The translations under genes and the position numbers were made by a program. The notes beneath the pieces are model-generated. The model searched no databases. It saw only the letters and a program-made list of their open reading frames with translations, and was not told the origin of the DNA. 63,190 nt of DNA from Folioceros fuciformis. Taxonomy: Eukaryota; Anthocerotophyta; Anthocerotopsida; Anthocerotales. This document shows positions 1 to 18,658 of the stretch, in pieces; positions within the stretch are counted from its first letter, which is position 1, and each line of letters begins with the position of its first letter. The DNA lies in NCBI GenBank assembly GCA_049999805.1, contig JBNGIO010006298.1:294309-357498 (forward strand). Direction: 5' to 3'.

Positions 1-2414
1 TGAAATGAAGGACAACAAATCAAGGATGTTTATAATTTTTTTATATCAATCAAATGTATTTGATTTTAATATAAATTTAAAAAAATTAAATTTGTTAATT
101 AATGATGTCTGATTTAAAAAGGTGTTTCTCCAGTCAAAATGGGACTTAGTGAGAATTCAAACAATTTCATGTGATTTTTGATTTTTTCCCCTTCTATTTT
201 TTTTTCTGCTTTGTTTTTTTTTTTTTTTGTGGCTTTTTGTAAGGGTTCGATGATATCCTTCATCGATCTTGAGGAAAAATTTCACTTTGATGTCAATGCC
301 ATTGGCTGCAATCACTACATATAGCATAACCACTAGGAATTTTGGAGGGATGAATATATTTAGAGCTTCCAATTCATTGTAATTTTAGCATGCTATGGTT
401 TTGGCAAAAAGCTATGCTTCGAGAAATTTAGAGAACTGATTAGCACGCCTATTTGACCTTGGTGAATTAGTTCATGTCAATCTTCCATGGCATTACTAAA
501 ACCTACCATTGTATATTATTTACGCAAATGTTTCTTTCTCATGTTCCAAAAACAAGGTTGTTTACACGTGTGGAGTACTACTAAGGACATAAGTGTCCAA
601 AAACAAGGTTGTTTACGAGTGTGGAGTACTACTAAGGACATAAGTGACCTTAAATGACTACAAACACAAACGACTAATTGAAGGGCCAATGATTTCGTAC
701 TTTTTTTTCCCCTTCTATCGTTCTATGTGTTTAGGACAGGGTAGTGATTTCGGTTTACGTCGTAGAGATAAACCTATACATACAGAATACATATAGAGGT
801 CAACCTACGAGATAGGTAAGGGCTAAAGCAAGAGCTTCTAGGATCATTCATTTCTAGAGAAGGAGATTGAGTTCTAAGTCTCATATTTAGAGAGCTATGG
901 AGAGCATAGCTAGTAATTTTGGCGAAGAGTCACAAGGACAATATCGAGTTGCATGGAGATATTCAGACTCTATTTGGGTAGTACTTGGAATAAAAACCAA
1001 TTCCCCTAAATTCTCTTAGGAGGTGTTTTGTCCATGAATATAATTTAGTGATTTGAGAGTTATGGGCTAGTCTCTCTTTAAGAGTAGATGGGCATGATAT
1101 GAGGGCATTGAAATCAGCCTGGATAGCTTCTTCATTGGTTGCATGAAGGGTGTTGGTTTTAGATTTGATGTTGGAAGTGTGAAAAGGGTACTTAAAAAAC
1201 TCCTTGTCAATATCTTGATCCTTGTAGTAGGATATATTATAAGCACCATCATAATAGATAAGGTGATTTGATTATTATGATGGTAGAAAGTGAGATCCTA
1301 TATAATGGAATACAATCATGAAGAAGAAGCATGTGGATAAGGCTTCAAGAATTAAGTCAGTTGTATTTTAATTTCTACATGAAATGGTTTACATAAGTTG
1401 AGTGCATTAGAATAACTGTTGTTTGTTCCCTCTGGTAGCTAAGGCCCCTATTATTGGGTAGGTTAGTTGCTGTTCAGTGGGTTGTATTTGCACAGTCGTA
1501 TCGTCTGCTACTGCTCTAGCATTGCCACTTGCTGAGGCCCAGCTTTGCGCTGGCTTGCCCCGCCGTCCCGTCCAGTATTCCCTCGTAGCTCTTGCGGAGC
1601 AGGGGCCTCTATTGTCTTGGGAGCTACGCGCTTCTGAATAGGTATCAAACGGACGCCCTGAAGCATATCATGACGTGGCAAATTCGGTGAAGGATGCTCC
1701 TGAAATGGAGTCTTTGACGATTTCAGAGCCAGGTGACTTCATCACTTATAGCTTTCCTGTATGCTTCAGGCTTCTCCACAGTGGAGCATGTCATGTCCCT
1801 GTCTGCTAAGCTGGTGTGCGTCTCTGTTTTGTGACAAGGACAGACTCCAGTGACCCCAGTAGATAATGAGCCTCTTCAGTTGCTGCAATTTGTTCTGCTC
1901 AGGATCGAGTGGATGCGAAGGCTCAGTCTGTGAGTTAGGTCTTGTGATGAGGGTAGATCTGTAGCCTGCGGGAAAGGAGACGATTGTCATCCTCTGAGTG
2001 AACAAGTAGGGCACGTGAGACGTGGGAACACATCTCAAGCTGCAGCTGCTGGCTTATCCTGCTGTTTCTCTGGACCGAAATTGTAGCGAATTATCAGGGA
2101 ATGAAGGGGCCCACTGATCTGCGGATGGTGATGATGAATGTTTCCATTGTTCCAGATCACTCTATGTCCCACCCGGCTGGTCACTGATTGGCATGCAATC
2201 TACGGGTTACGTTTATGATCATCAGGGAACAGCCAGCGATTCTGACTACAGCACTGATTTCCAAGCAGTCGTCAAGTTCTTGTTCATAATTCTTCCGGCT
2301 GCAGAGATGTTCGGTGGAAGTTTCGGGTTATCACAGGTTTAGCCTAATCTGTTCTTTTGAAGTCTTCCTTATACTGGGTGTTGCCTTTGTGCAGAGCCTA
2401 CTGTAGTGCAAGGA
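1..2414. other. Upstream non-coding region of the PP2A-A gene
   Basis: No convincing gene is visible. The first ~1.4 kb is AT-rich with poly-T tracts. From about 1440 the composition becomes more GC-balanced, as expected for the promoter and 5' UTR of the gene starting at 2415. A possible 58-nt 5'-UTR intron runs from a GT at 2337 to an AG at 2394; this rests on splice-site sequence only. Short open frames on both strands here show no family resemblance. Confidence 0.5.
545..646. repeat. 51-bp tandem duplication
   Basis: Two adjacent copies (545-595 and 596-646) of a 51-bp unit beginning TCCAAAAACAAGG and ending ATAAGTG, differing at about two positions. They lie in AT-rich intergenic DNA with no visible function. 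Confidence 0.85.
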
Positions 2415-5400
2415 ATGGCTACTGCGGATGAACCATTATATCCGATCGCGATTTTGATTGAAGAGTTGAGAAATGAGAACATTCAGCAACGGCTTAATTC
2501 TATACACCGCCTGAACATTATTGCTCTTGCACTTGGAGCGGAGAGAACACGCACGGAGCTAATTCCCTTTCTGAGTGAAAACAATGATGATGATGACGAG
2601 GTACTGCTTGCCATGGCAGAAGAGTTGGGCTCTTTCATTCCTTATGTCGGAGGAGTGGATTATGCACATGTTCTGTTGCCACCTTTAGAAACTCTTTGCA
2701 ATGTGGAAGAGACAATTGTCAGAGATAAGGCAGTTGAGTCCCTCTGCAAGATTGGTTCAGCTATGAAGGAGCGCGATGTCGCAGACTGGTTCATACCTCT
2801 TGTTAAGGTAGCTCGCCGTGCCTGTTCTTCATGTTGACTACCAGCAGAATATTCCAAGATTTGCAAACAAGCAAACTGGATGTGCCTTGCCTGTGGACCC
2901 CTTTCTGACCTCTGCACTGTAAAAACTTCGATCTTCCTCTCTGCGACCCCTGCTATACTCTGCTTGCAACTGGGAGGCCTGTATCATGTGGTTTATTGGA
3001 AACCTACCTGTCTCAGTCGTTAGAAAAGGGCACATTAGAGCTGTGTGTTTTTACCCCATTGTGTTTTGGAACTTGTGATTCAGGTGCCTGTAAGGGTTAC
3101 CTCTTGCTGAAAGCACTTCTTTTGTTTTGTGCAGAGACTGGGTGCTGGGGAATGGTTCACATCTCGGGTTTCTGCCAGTGGGCTATTCCACATTGCCTAT
3201 CCAAATGCACCAGATCTCATTCGTGCAGAATTACGATCTGTATATAATCAGCTCTGCCATGATGATACTCCCATGGTTAGGAGGGCGGCAGCCACTAATC
3301 TAGGAAAGTTTGCTGCAACTGTGGAGCCTGTGCATCTAAAGTCAGATGTCATGACTTTCTTCAAAGACCTGACTGTAGATGGTGAGCATGTCGTAGTAAC
3401 ATGACGGTTCTGCTGTGTCAAGTGAGGCCTGCGAGTGGTATTCACTGTCATTCAAGTTTCTGACTGCTACCTTTTTTTACGTGCAGAACAAGATTCTGTA
3501 AGACTCCTGGCTGTGGAAGGGTGTGCAGCTCTGGGCAAACTACTTGAGCCTCAGGATTGTGCTGCCCATATCCTCCCCGTTGTACTAGGCTTCGCACAGG
3601 TGTGTGTGCAACATTGTGCCATTTTTGTCAATCAAAACCTGGTTACCATTGAGCGGATGTTGGCTGATGATGTGATGTGATGTGCCTTCCTGTACTTAGG
3701 ATAAATCATGGCGTGTGCGGTACATGGTAGCTAACCAGTTGTACGAATTGTGTGAAGCAACTGGCCCGCAGTTGACCAGGTAGAACTGGACGAGAAAGTG
3801 GGTGCCACCAGTCCACTGTTGTATTGTGACTTGCACTGTTAGGTTATTCTTAGAGAAACTCAACTAATTGCATCTGGCTCTTGTAAAAAGCACGGAGCTG
3901 GTCCCAGCCTACGTGCGCCTACTGCGGGACGTTGAGGCTGAGGTTCGGATTGCAGCTGCTGGGAAGGTTACGAAGTTTTGCAAAATCATAAGCCCACAGC
4001 AAGCTATACAACAAATTATTCCGTGTGTAAAGGTCAGTGCGGATTAGAGATGCCCACACTGTTCTTCTGATATTGATTTGATGGAAATCCTTTCTTGTAT
4101 TGCACTGTGGTTGATTGCCTTGCCCTGCATGAACAGGATTTGTCTTCAGATGCCTCTCAGCATGTGCGAGCTGCTCTGGCATCTGTCATAATGGGCCTAG
4201 CTCCAGTTTTAGGAAAGGTAAGCGCTCTGATTGTTGGAGATGTACTACATATTTAATCTGTCCCGTATGAGGATACAGGAAGGTGTTCTCGGGTCAAGGC
4301 CGTGTGTGCATATTGTGAGGACTGCCCTGTGAGATAACCTACTGACTGTGCTGCTGATGTGATCTGCGTTCGGTGGTTAGGAGGCAACCATTGACCAGCT
4401 CCTGCCGACATTCCTTGTGCTGTTGAAAGACGAGTTCCCGGATGTGAGGCTCAATATTATTAGCAAGCTTGATCAATTCAATCAGGTAATTCACTTGAGT
4501 GATTTGTCCGTATGGCCCTATCCAATTTCTCCCCAAAGTAAGAACTTGGTCATGTCTTTGCTTGCACATGGCTGACTCCAGAGATGACCCTGTAGGTTAT
4601 AGGTATCGACCTTCTTTCGTCTCTTCTTCCTGCAATAGCGGAGCTCGCTAACGACAAGCATTGGCGTGTCCGGCTTGCAATAATCACATATATACCACTG
4701 TTAGCCAGCCAGTTGGGGGAGGAGTTTTTCAGCAACAAGCTTGGTGGGCTTTGCATGCATTGGCTAGGCGACCAGGTCCAGCTTCCAGACCATGGTGAAC
4801 ATGCTACATGTGGCACACATGTCGTCAAGATTTTAGCTTGACAAGCTTGCCTGATGTTGCAAGGCAGGTATACTCAATACGAGAAGCTGCTGCTAATAAC
4901 TTGAAGTGTCTGGCTGAAGAATTTGGTCGTGACTGGGCTTTGCAGAACATGATTCCACAGGTTAGTTTCTGCTCATTCGGTTGGAAATTTGAAGATCTTC
5001 ATCAATGCACTGTGGGTGAATGCATTATAAGACTGGAAACTTGCAGGTGCTGGAGATGATGAAGAATCCTCATTACCTTTTCCGGATGACTGCGTTATAT
5101 ACGATATCTCTGCTTGCCCCTGTCATGGGGTCTCAAATTTTCTCTGAAACCATGCTGCCGGTAGTAATCAACGCAGCCAAAGACAGGTACTTGTTGTTTT
5201 AGCTTCTTGTCATTGTGCTCCCAAGCACTCAGATTCCTAATTTCGAACTGATTTGTGCACCTGATTGCTGGATGCTTCACAGGGTTCCTAACATCAGATT
5301 TAATGTAGCGAAAATCCTTGAAACACTAATGTCGAGCACGGACCGATCGGTATGTGGGTTACAAGAATTTTATTTTGAATTTTAAAGTTCCTCTTGGGTG

Positions 5401-5605
5401 GGCCTATTGGTGCGTGAGTTGTGTTTGCTATCTTGAAGGATACCATATTTTTTCCTGAAGCAGGACAGTGGTATTCTTTTTGTAGGTTGTGGAGCAAACA
5501 TTCAAGCCTTGTTTGCTGGAACTTGTGGAAGATAGGGACGTGGATGTGAAATTCTTTGCCTCCCAGGCCTTGGAGGCTTACGAACGACTTCCTCCAGCCG
5601 CATAA
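2415..5605 (+). CDS. PP2AA: Protein phosphatase 2A 65-kDa regulatory/scaffold subunit A
   Basis: This is the scaffold subunit of PP2A, which holds the catalytic C subunit and a variable B subunit. Twelve exons join in frame: 2415-2807, 3135-3381, 3487-3599, 3700-3779, 3891-4032, 4137-4217, 4381-4485, 4596-4775, 4868-4960, 5047-5186, 5283-5349 and 5486-5605. All introns are GT-AG. The product is 586 residues, matching the ~587 usual in plants. It is built of HEAT repeats throughout, for example [61 protein letters not shown] and [17 protein letters not shown]. The ATG at 2415 was chosen because it opens the conserved N-terminus [15 protein letters not shown]; no earlier in-frame ATG follows the putative 5'-UTR intron. 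No lesions were seen. Identity is near certain; individual splice sites rest on phase and conservation. Confidence 0.96.
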
Positions 5606-7345
5606 TGCTCAGGTGGTCCTGAAATTCCATTTATGTTGGTCGAACCGCGCAAGATACTCATCTCGTGGTTCAAAAGGCAGCTTCACTTTACAATGCGTGA
5701 TTCACTTGTATAGCAGCCAAGCTATTAATGTGGCACCGCGAAGCTATGAGCAGATGTCAATTCCGTCGCGTACTACTACTGCTGGATGACTGAAGACTGA
5801 TGACTGGTTGTCTTGCGCTGAAGTAGGGCTTGGTTGCAGTTACCCATTGATAACGAGTTAAAAGAACACAGTTGTAGGACCTGGTGATTCTGGAGAGCCA
5901 CTAGGCGGCGTTGAATGTTCCAGCAGGAATTTAGTGCCCGTGTTGTACATTTTTTTAACATTTCAGAACAAAAACAATTTTAACCAATGCGCGAGTGTGC
6001 GCTGTGAATGACCTATTTTCCTAGCGAACCAATCTTAACATATTTCGCTGTTTTTTCATTTTGTTTCTACATGCAACCCTAACCCTAATTAACAAAACAA
6101 ACCACAGGAGCACTTCAAATTGAGGGCTGATATATTACGAGGTGTGGGATGTTTTGGAAATCTTCCGTGCATGTTATAGGTAAAATTGTACTTCGTCTTT
6201 TTTGAAATTGGTGGCAAGTGACCCTTTAGCCCTCTTCAATTATTTCTCCTTACTTTTAGGGCATACAGGATCTCCATCAAATGAAAAACGTAAGGCTATG
6301 TCTAATTGCCTTTTGTGAGGCTGCCGCACCTTAGTAATTAAGATTTTGTCAACTTAAGAGGATCGTAAAACATTTTCAGAATTCCCCAGGCGAGTGTCAC
6401 ACAAGTTTCCACAAAGGTTGGAACACGATTTGTGAGTAGTGAATAAAACAAGACAACAGTCAGTTGTATTTTGAAGAGAGTCTCCAAGAGATGAGAGCTA
6501 GGGCTGAAGCACCAGAGCAGTAACTAGCCCCTATGATCCTACATCTAAAAATGATTAAATGATCTTTCCTATCAAAATTATCAAATCATCGACCTTTTAA
6601 ATACTTCAAACTGCCCGCCCTTGGACAATTTGGTGTTCAGGAATACGAAAGGCTCCCATAATACAAAGAAGAAGGAAAAAAAACGGGGGTTAAGAAGCTA
6701 AGATGAGCTAATACAAATAGAGTCCGCAGAACCAGGGCGCGGTTGGAAGTTGACGCCTCGTGTAAATCCCAATTTTCCCCGCTATCATGGACTGAGAGGA
6801 TGCGGTAAGAGGACGAGTAAACAAAATCAAGCTCCACAGAAGTCGTACGTGAGTACTTAATTGCCATACACGAGAACCGATAGACGATCCAATGAAATAG
6901 AGATCCTTGACTGCGCGTGCCACTGCACGACCTAAAGTTCATGAGTAAGAAGGGGGTCCCTGGAGACCTATGTGACAGGGGGCAGACAACTTTCCCATCA
7001 ACCCCCATGTCTGAAGTTCTGTCAGTCTTGTCAATAGACAAAATCAGATCAGAGGTGCCCGCTCGGATCCGTTGCCTCGTCAGGAACAAGAAATACATCA
7101 GGCTGCCACAGCCAACAGTGACAAAGGTAGAAACATTGGTTATCATCCCCCCTAAATAGCACCTCTGTAGCATATTAATCCACCCATGCCGGACCAAGGA
7201 TGTGATACAAACAGCCGTAGATACCAACACCTTGGCGCCAAGGAGCCCCATACAGGGAGTCATAAAACTGCTCCAAACGATTACGGCCACAAGAGGAGAG
7301 AGAAAAACGTGCCCCGCCCACGCTTCTAAACACTTTGCACTGGAT
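5606..7345. other. Convergent intergenic region between PP2A-A and helicase 3' ends
   Basis: This holds the 3' UTRs of two convergent genes and AT-rich spacer. A 243-codon open frame on the minus strand (7368 down to 6637) overlaps the helicase tail in another frame and continues through its presumed 3' UTR. It begins with GTG rather than ATG and resembles no family, so it is not called as a gene. Confidence 0.6.
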
Positions 7346-11109
<3,764 letters not shown>

Positions 11110-11912
11110 CTTAGATGCACGCGGTGTGCAGACAGCGCAGCGAGTCAGAACGGCTGAGAACGGCAACCACACCGCAACCCCTTCCTCGAGAGAAATCGCC
11201 GGACTTCCTCCGCTCGGGTCGCAACTTTTGATATCACACTCCGTTGCGTGGCGCCAGGAGCTCGACCACCAGCCCGCCCGCAAAAAGCAGAGACGGGGCA
11301 ATGAAACCCTAATCCTGCTAGTTTAAAAGGAGCGGGTGGAGCGCAAGCAACCACGGTCCAAAATGTCGCAACCACTGTTTCCCTGGGTACCTACTTCCAA
11401 GGCACCTGTGGTGAGTTTGGGTTAGCCTTATGCAGATAGACTTATGAAGGCCCTTGAGAGGAAAAGGCTCGGACGCAGCCAGCGAGAAAACGAATAGAAG
11501 AAGGAAATTCTAGCTTTAAAGTCAGAACAGTGGTTAATCACCTGTAAGTATTATCGTCCATCAAAATCAACAAATAATTTAATTTAATCATTATTTATCA
11601 CTTGGGGATACTTTCTTCTTTCAATATGAACACTCCTTTCATTCCTCAAAGCCAATATCCTACTAGCAAAGCAAAGTTAAGCAACAGACTCCAAGCTTCT
11701 AAGGATAGGAGCCTGTCTTCATAGAATGAGACACTTGCAAGGAAGAAAACACACTTCTCTAATCTTGGGACAAAGATTCCACAAAACTGAAGTCTTCCTG
11801 ATAGATTTGAATAGATCTTACTAATGCTCTTCAAACTTTCAACATAGCACCCATTATCATTACCTTGAACAGACTAATCTTACTTATACTCTTCAAGCAT
11901 TCAAAGCACACA

Positions 11913-12190
11913 ACTCACTCATAGCCAAAGACCTTGTGTGCTCTCCAACTATCTCATTTGAAGAGAAAATTTCAAGAGGATGGATTGTAAGGGAAGGAGA
12001 TTGTTTCCTCTACAGCCATTGTGTGAACAACTAAATTTTGACCTTCCTAATGAACTCACTCATAGCTGAAGGCCTTGCGAACTCTCCACCTATCTCCTTT
12101 GAAGAGGAAATTTCAAGGGGATGGATTGTAAGGGAAGGAGATTGTTTCCTCTACAGTCATTGTGTGAACAGCTGAATTTTGATCTTCCTA
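11913..12190. repeat. 141-bp tandem duplication
   Basis: Two adjacent copies with a period of 141 bp (starts 11913 and 12054). Each begins ACTCACTCATAGC and contains GATGGATTGTAAGGGAAGG and GATTGTTTCCTCTACAG. The copies differ by scattered substitutions, so the duplication is not recent. Confidence 0.85.
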
Positions 12191-12227
12191 ATCAAGCCAT
12201 ATGAAAGCTTGTAGGGGCTAATGTACT

Positions 12228-12583
12228 TTGATAAGCAGCTTGATTACTTGCTCCCTCTCTTGACACTGAGCTTGAAGATGGGTGCATGAGTGAGATAATG
12301 AGTGAGATAAGCTTTCTCAAGCTTGATAAGCAGCTTGCTTACTTGCTCCCTCTCTTCACATTGAGCTTGAAGATGGGTGCATGAGTGAGATAAAGCTTTA
12401 TGAAGCTTGATAAGCAGCTTGCTTACTTGCTCCCTCTCTTGACACTGAGCTTGAAGATGGGTGCATGAGTGAGATAAAGCTTTCTGAAGCTTGAAAAGCA
12501 GCTTGCTTACTTGCTCTCTCTCTTGACACTGAGCTGGAAGATGGGTGCATGAGTGAGATAAAGCTTTCTGAAGCTTGAAGGGA
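12228..12583 (-). repeat. 84-bp minisatellite, open in one minus-strand frame
   Basis: Unit starts at 12321, 12405, 12489 and 12573 are exactly 84 bp apart. A longer diverged unit precedes them from about 12228 and a partial unit ends the array. Because 84 is a multiple of three, one minus-strand frame stays open from 12651 to 12244 with a 28-residue repeat of the type KLQKALSHSCTHLQAQC followed by QEREQVSKLLI. It lies about 480 bp upstream of the SAHH ATG, on the opposite strand. No homology is recognised; it may be chance. Confidence 0.85.
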
Positions 12584-13060
12584 AAGGGGAAGGAAGGTTG
12601 ACGAGACAGGACACCCGCGGATGTACGCATGTACCCAAAACTCTCAGACAATGTGAGCTTGTGGCATTAAAATGCGGCTGTTGTTGGGAGGGTTTATTCA
12701 GTTTAAGGAAACGGCAGTGAGAAGGGAGTGCAATGGCGGAGGGAAGGAAGCAGGTCTCGTCAGATGCTGCCGACAAATGTGTCACGGAAAGGTAAGACGA
12801 AAGGTGGTTGGATGGTTTAGGTCTGGGACAATGAGTCCAAGCCCTAGCACGTCGACAGCTCTTTTCACAGCCAGGCACGAAAGCCAGCCGAGGCCAGCCG
12901 GGAAAGAGAATGCCGTGATAAAAAGGCAGGCTGGAGCGCGAAACTTTCATCAGTCGCTTGTTCTCTCGGTTGCGGTGCGGAGCTAGCGCGCCTGTCTGCC
13001 CTGCCCGGCTCCTCTCGCTCCCGCCTCGCCGTGTCAGGTTTCTTTCACGCCGCGGGTACC

Positions 13061-14690
<1,630 letters not shown>

Positions 14691-15536
14691 ATGACTTGTG
14701 ACACTCTCTGTGAGAGTGCTAGGATCAACTCGCGGGTTGTTTTTTGTGTAGGACTTGCAGATGAGTTGTAGGTCTAACAAGGACAACAGTGATTATGTCT
14801 CGTCTCGGCTACAGAACTTCTCATTCCATCTTTTGACGCCCCATTATTTAAGTGATTGTGCTGCCAAATGATCAAATCAAGTCTTCCTCTTTGCTGCCAA
14901 ATTATTGGACCATCCTTTCGTCCGCGAGCAGTCGCGTGTTTCTGGCAACTCCCTAGACGAATCAGTCAACCTGCTTTGAAAGGCTCCAACTGGGATACCG
15001 AATCGAAAATATCTGTACCACGCACGTTCCCGACCCAGGACAGCTGCTACGGGACGAGAGAAACTGTAGGGTGGGATTCATGAGTCGTAAGTCTGTGTAG
15101 AGCAACGGTAATATGCTCAGCACTACGTATACATGTCACGTAATTGGTGGGCACCCTAAATTGGATATGTAGGAAGTGACGACGTTGCTTCCTGTTCCTT
15201 GTGCTGATGGAAGAAAACCCTCGCAGCAAATCGATGTTAGTACGGGGGCTTCAAAGTTTGGTTATTGATTGCTATGCAACGGAAAGCGTGGGAGGACGGG
15301 TTTGGAAGCACAGGCGGCGTGCGTGGGAAGCCTGGTGCATTTTGATAGGAGGATAGGAGTCTGGGGCTCACGGCTCGTCCTTGACGGACATTACCAGGAT
15401 TTGAGTTTGTTTGTCTTCCTCTTCACGTGGAAGGTCGGGGCGGCATGATTAACATTGTATAGCAAGGAGTGCTGTTACTGACTGGAATTCTTCTGCTCCA
15501 CGCTGTGCTACACCGAGAGGCGCTTGTTGAGCGGCC
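14691..15536. other. SAHH 3' region and VPS60 promoter
   Basis: An 846-bp spacer between two genes on the same strand. It should hold the SAHH 3' UTR and the promoter and 5' UTR of the ESCRT-III gene. No further gene or repeat was recognised. Confidence 0.5.
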
Positions 15537-16885
15537 ATGAGGCGCGTGTTCGGTGCGAAAAAGGACAAGGTGCCCCCTCCCACTGTGGAGGAGGCGACCG
15601 AGAGGGTAACAGTCCTGTCTTCAGCTCTGCAGAGTCCCTGGAACCCAGTAGATAGCATCACGGCTTGTCGCAGTTGGGTTTGTCAAGAGCCTTTGTTGCG
15701 TAGGGTTTCGGAGTGCTTGATGCAGCTGGATGCCGTGGCTCTGCAGATTAACAAACGAGGAGATACTGTGGATGAGAAGATCAGGAAGCTTGACGGAGAA
15801 CTGGTGAAGTACAAGGAGCAACTGAAGAAAACGAGGCCTGGGCCTGCTCAAGAGGCCATCAAAGCACGTGCCATGAGGCTTTTGAAGCAAAAGAAGATGT
15901 AGCTCTCTGCGTATGATTCGTTTGGGGTTTCGATTGGTTGTTACATGGAGTGATTGGGAGTCTGACTAGGTTTTTTGTTGTCCTTTTTGGAACTGTAGGT
16001 ACGAGGCGCAGAGGGACCAGCTGTACAATCAGACTTTTAACCTGGAACAAGTCTCCTTTGCTACTGAAAGCATCAAAGATGCACAGCAAACTGTGAGTGG
16101 GTTGGTAGTGTTGGTAGTGGTAATTGGATTGCCGATGGACATAGGTTTCTGATGACGTGTGTCTGGTTTATCCAGATGGCGGCCATGAAGGTTGCTAACA
16201 AGGAGCTGAAGGGAACAATGAAGACGCTGAAAATTGATGACATCGATGTGAGCCTTGCTTGTCATCTGAACTTGACACGGGTTGTATGCTGAATTCTGTG
16301 CCTCCCGACCTCACCTGTGGCTTGTTGTGACAGAAAATGCAAGATGAGATGATGGATTTGGTTGATTACAGCTCTGAGATTCAAGAGTCGCTAGGTCGCA
16401 GTTACAGTGTGCCCGACGATCTAGATGAGGAAGAACTGATGGGTGGTGAGCTTTTTTGTCCATATTGCTTTGTACCTGTTGGATTCAGGCGTCAGAAGAG
16501 GATTTCTGTGGCTTGGATTCATGTTTTCTTACTTTTACTCTTGTGCAGAGCTCGATGCATTAGAAGCGGACATGGGTTTTGAGACACCCGAGAGTGTTCC
16601 TTCCTATTTGCAACCTGAAGCTGAACCTGAGCCGGATGCTGACTTAAACCTCCCAGTACCACCGTCTGGCCACAACCCTGTTCCACAGGCCAACCCTCAG
16701 GTGTGTTGCAGGACCGAGTGAGCCTTTTGGAATGCTGCAGATGAAGAATTTGGGTGTTTCGTAACGTGTGTTACAATTGGACCTACTGACATGGAACCCT
16801 CTTCCTAACAGCGGGCTTGATTGTGTGACAGGCTGCGGATGAATTCGGGTTTCCTCAAGTTCCAAGGACGTCATTACGTACATAG
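15537..16885 (+). CDS. VPS60: ESCRT-III-related protein VPS60 / CHMP5
   Basis: Cytosolic Snf7-family protein that assembles on endosomes and, with LIP5 and VPS4, acts in late multivesicular-body sorting. Seven exons (15537-15605, 15747-15898, 15999-16092, 16176-16247, 16334-16445, 16549-16700, 16832-16885) join in phase to 234 residues, the usual length. Features: basic N-terminus MRRVFGAKKDK; helical core with INKRGDTVDEKIRKLD and KKTRPGPAQEAIKARAM; YNQTFNLEQVSFA; IQESLGRSYSVPDDLDEEELMG; LDALEADM; then a Pro/Glu-rich linker and the C-terminal EFGFPQVPRTSLRT, where the family carries its LIP5-binding region. A start at 15537 matches the family. The methionine at the exon 2/3 junction is split by the intron. 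Confidence 0.95.
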
Positions 16886-18658
16886 CACAAGGATTTGATT
16901 TAGACAGCAACCTCAGACGATATCGGGTGATTGTCTACACTGGCTTTGTTACATAAATTCTTCAGCCGGTAGGAGGTTATTGTTAGAGTTATTGCCTGTA
17001 CGATACATGTGTAATCAAATGAACTCTATTTGTACAGTTTGAGACCCACATTAAATAGCCTGCAGTGCACATTATAGGGGCTATGATCTTGTTACGAGTG
17101 TTGTGTTTGGCGCTGCGGACAAGGATGATGATGTGGAGAAGGATTAAGTGAATGTACTGTCCGTCCTCCTCTACTCGGTCGGCTCACCTTAGGGCACCCT
17201 GTTAGCGGCAGGCACACTTCTGGTTGTTCCTGCATTAACAGAATGCCCACAGACAGTTTGCAGCAGAATTAGTCAGGCTCTTTCTAGTGGAGTTGACTTC
17301 AGACACTGCCAGACATTTTTCAACATGGATGTCTAGATAGATGCACTGGTCTGGTAGTGTTTTCCCATTGTACATAGTGTGCTTGTCCAACAGGTTGGAA
17401 GTCTGTAGTAATAACCTGAGCCTTGTATTTGCATGGCACCCTGTGGCAGACAGCTATGCTTCTTGTTGCAGCTGGGGCCTAAGGATGCCTACAGAAGGAA
17501 TTGCATCAGAATTAGTTAACCCGTTCATGGTGGGGTTGACTTCAGACAGTGCAGGACAGTCCGAAAGTCTTGATGTTGCATGTTGGTCTTGTTGTGTTCG
17601 CCATGGAATGCTACTCCAAATACTGAAGAGCTAGTGACTAATACGGATGCTGTGTTCCCCTCGGCAGTACTCAGAGACGTTGCCAGCTTCTGTATGCTTT
17701 GGTAGTTTCGGTTTCTTTGTCATGCTGCTGCGTGAGTTCTCTGGAGTAAGAGTTAAGTACCGGAGAGTGCCATGTAGATACTCAATCCTGCGCTTATCAT
17801 GATACTCCGAAAAGCAACCTAGCTTGTGTCTGTCTGGGTAGTGACTCTTCGCTACCACGACTGATGGCAGAAGCACACAAATTCCGCTTCTAGTGATCGC
17901 CACCTTTCATTCGAACTTCTCTCCACAAGAATCTCCTTGCATAGCCTATTGCAAGGGGATGACCGTGGGAGAAGAGATTGACGATTCATGTTGGCCTCTG
18001 TATTACCAATGCCTTCTTCTTCGTGTTGAGTTGGCATTCATGTGCAATGGCACATTCACTGGTTAATGATGAGAGTGTACTAGTATGGTCGGCGATTTGA
18101 GTGTGTGCAGCGTCATATTGACAGTGCAGTCTAATGGTGTAATATTTGCTTGCGCGCTCGGATTATGGTTCGTCTCCCGTCAGTGCATCGTGTTTATCGT
18201 TTGAAACAGATCTTCATCCAGGACGAGGTTTACTTAGAATGGGGATATGTCGGGATTTAAGTGCGCCCAGGGCTTGTTCAGAACTTGATTAGAGTTTTTA
18301 GAATTCATTTTCTGCTGTTGGAACTCCTGGGTTAAGTAAGCATCTTGGAAGCTGTGACACCAGGCCGCCTCTCCCTGAAAGCCCTTCGAGACTGGTCTAA
18401 AGAAAGTACAAACTAGTAGAAGAAGGCTGTACACCTTTTGAACTGCGGTCACCAAACTTGGTAAGGAGCCTTGCATTGACACGGGAGAAAATGTGTCGAT
18501 AAGAAGCTAACCCTTCACACTCAGCACGGGGTGGCAGCCCTCGTGAGGGATGAGATGAGCCTTATCCCAAGGTAGCATTCCATCCAATGTGTGACTCGGT
18601 GCCGTCCTCAAGTTGTCATTAGTGCAGGACCTTCTCAGAAAGACAACTGGCCTCGAAA
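16886..18658. other. Convergent intergenic region
   Basis: About 1.8 kb between the 3' ends of VPS60 (+) and the carboxypeptidase (-). No gene was recognised. Two loosely similar stretches near 17230-17310 and 17470-17560 (both with GAATTAG followed by GTTGACTTCAGACA) look like an old duplication. Small open frames show no family resemblance. Confidence 0.5.

Larger units (their letters stand above)
11110..13060. promoter_or_regulatory. Divergent promoter region, helicase / SAHH
   Basis: The two genes are transcribed away from each other across 1.95 kb. The ends next to each ATG are GC-richer. The centre (about 11480-12240) is AT-rich and contains two separate tandem repeats, listed individually. 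The SAHH ATG sits in a good initiation context (GTACCATGG). No confident TATA box was assigned. Confidence 0.5.

Noticed and set aside
17341-17634. 97-codon plus-strand frame in the convergent spacer
   Set aside because: No family resemblance, flanking diverged repeats, and no supporting splice or start context.
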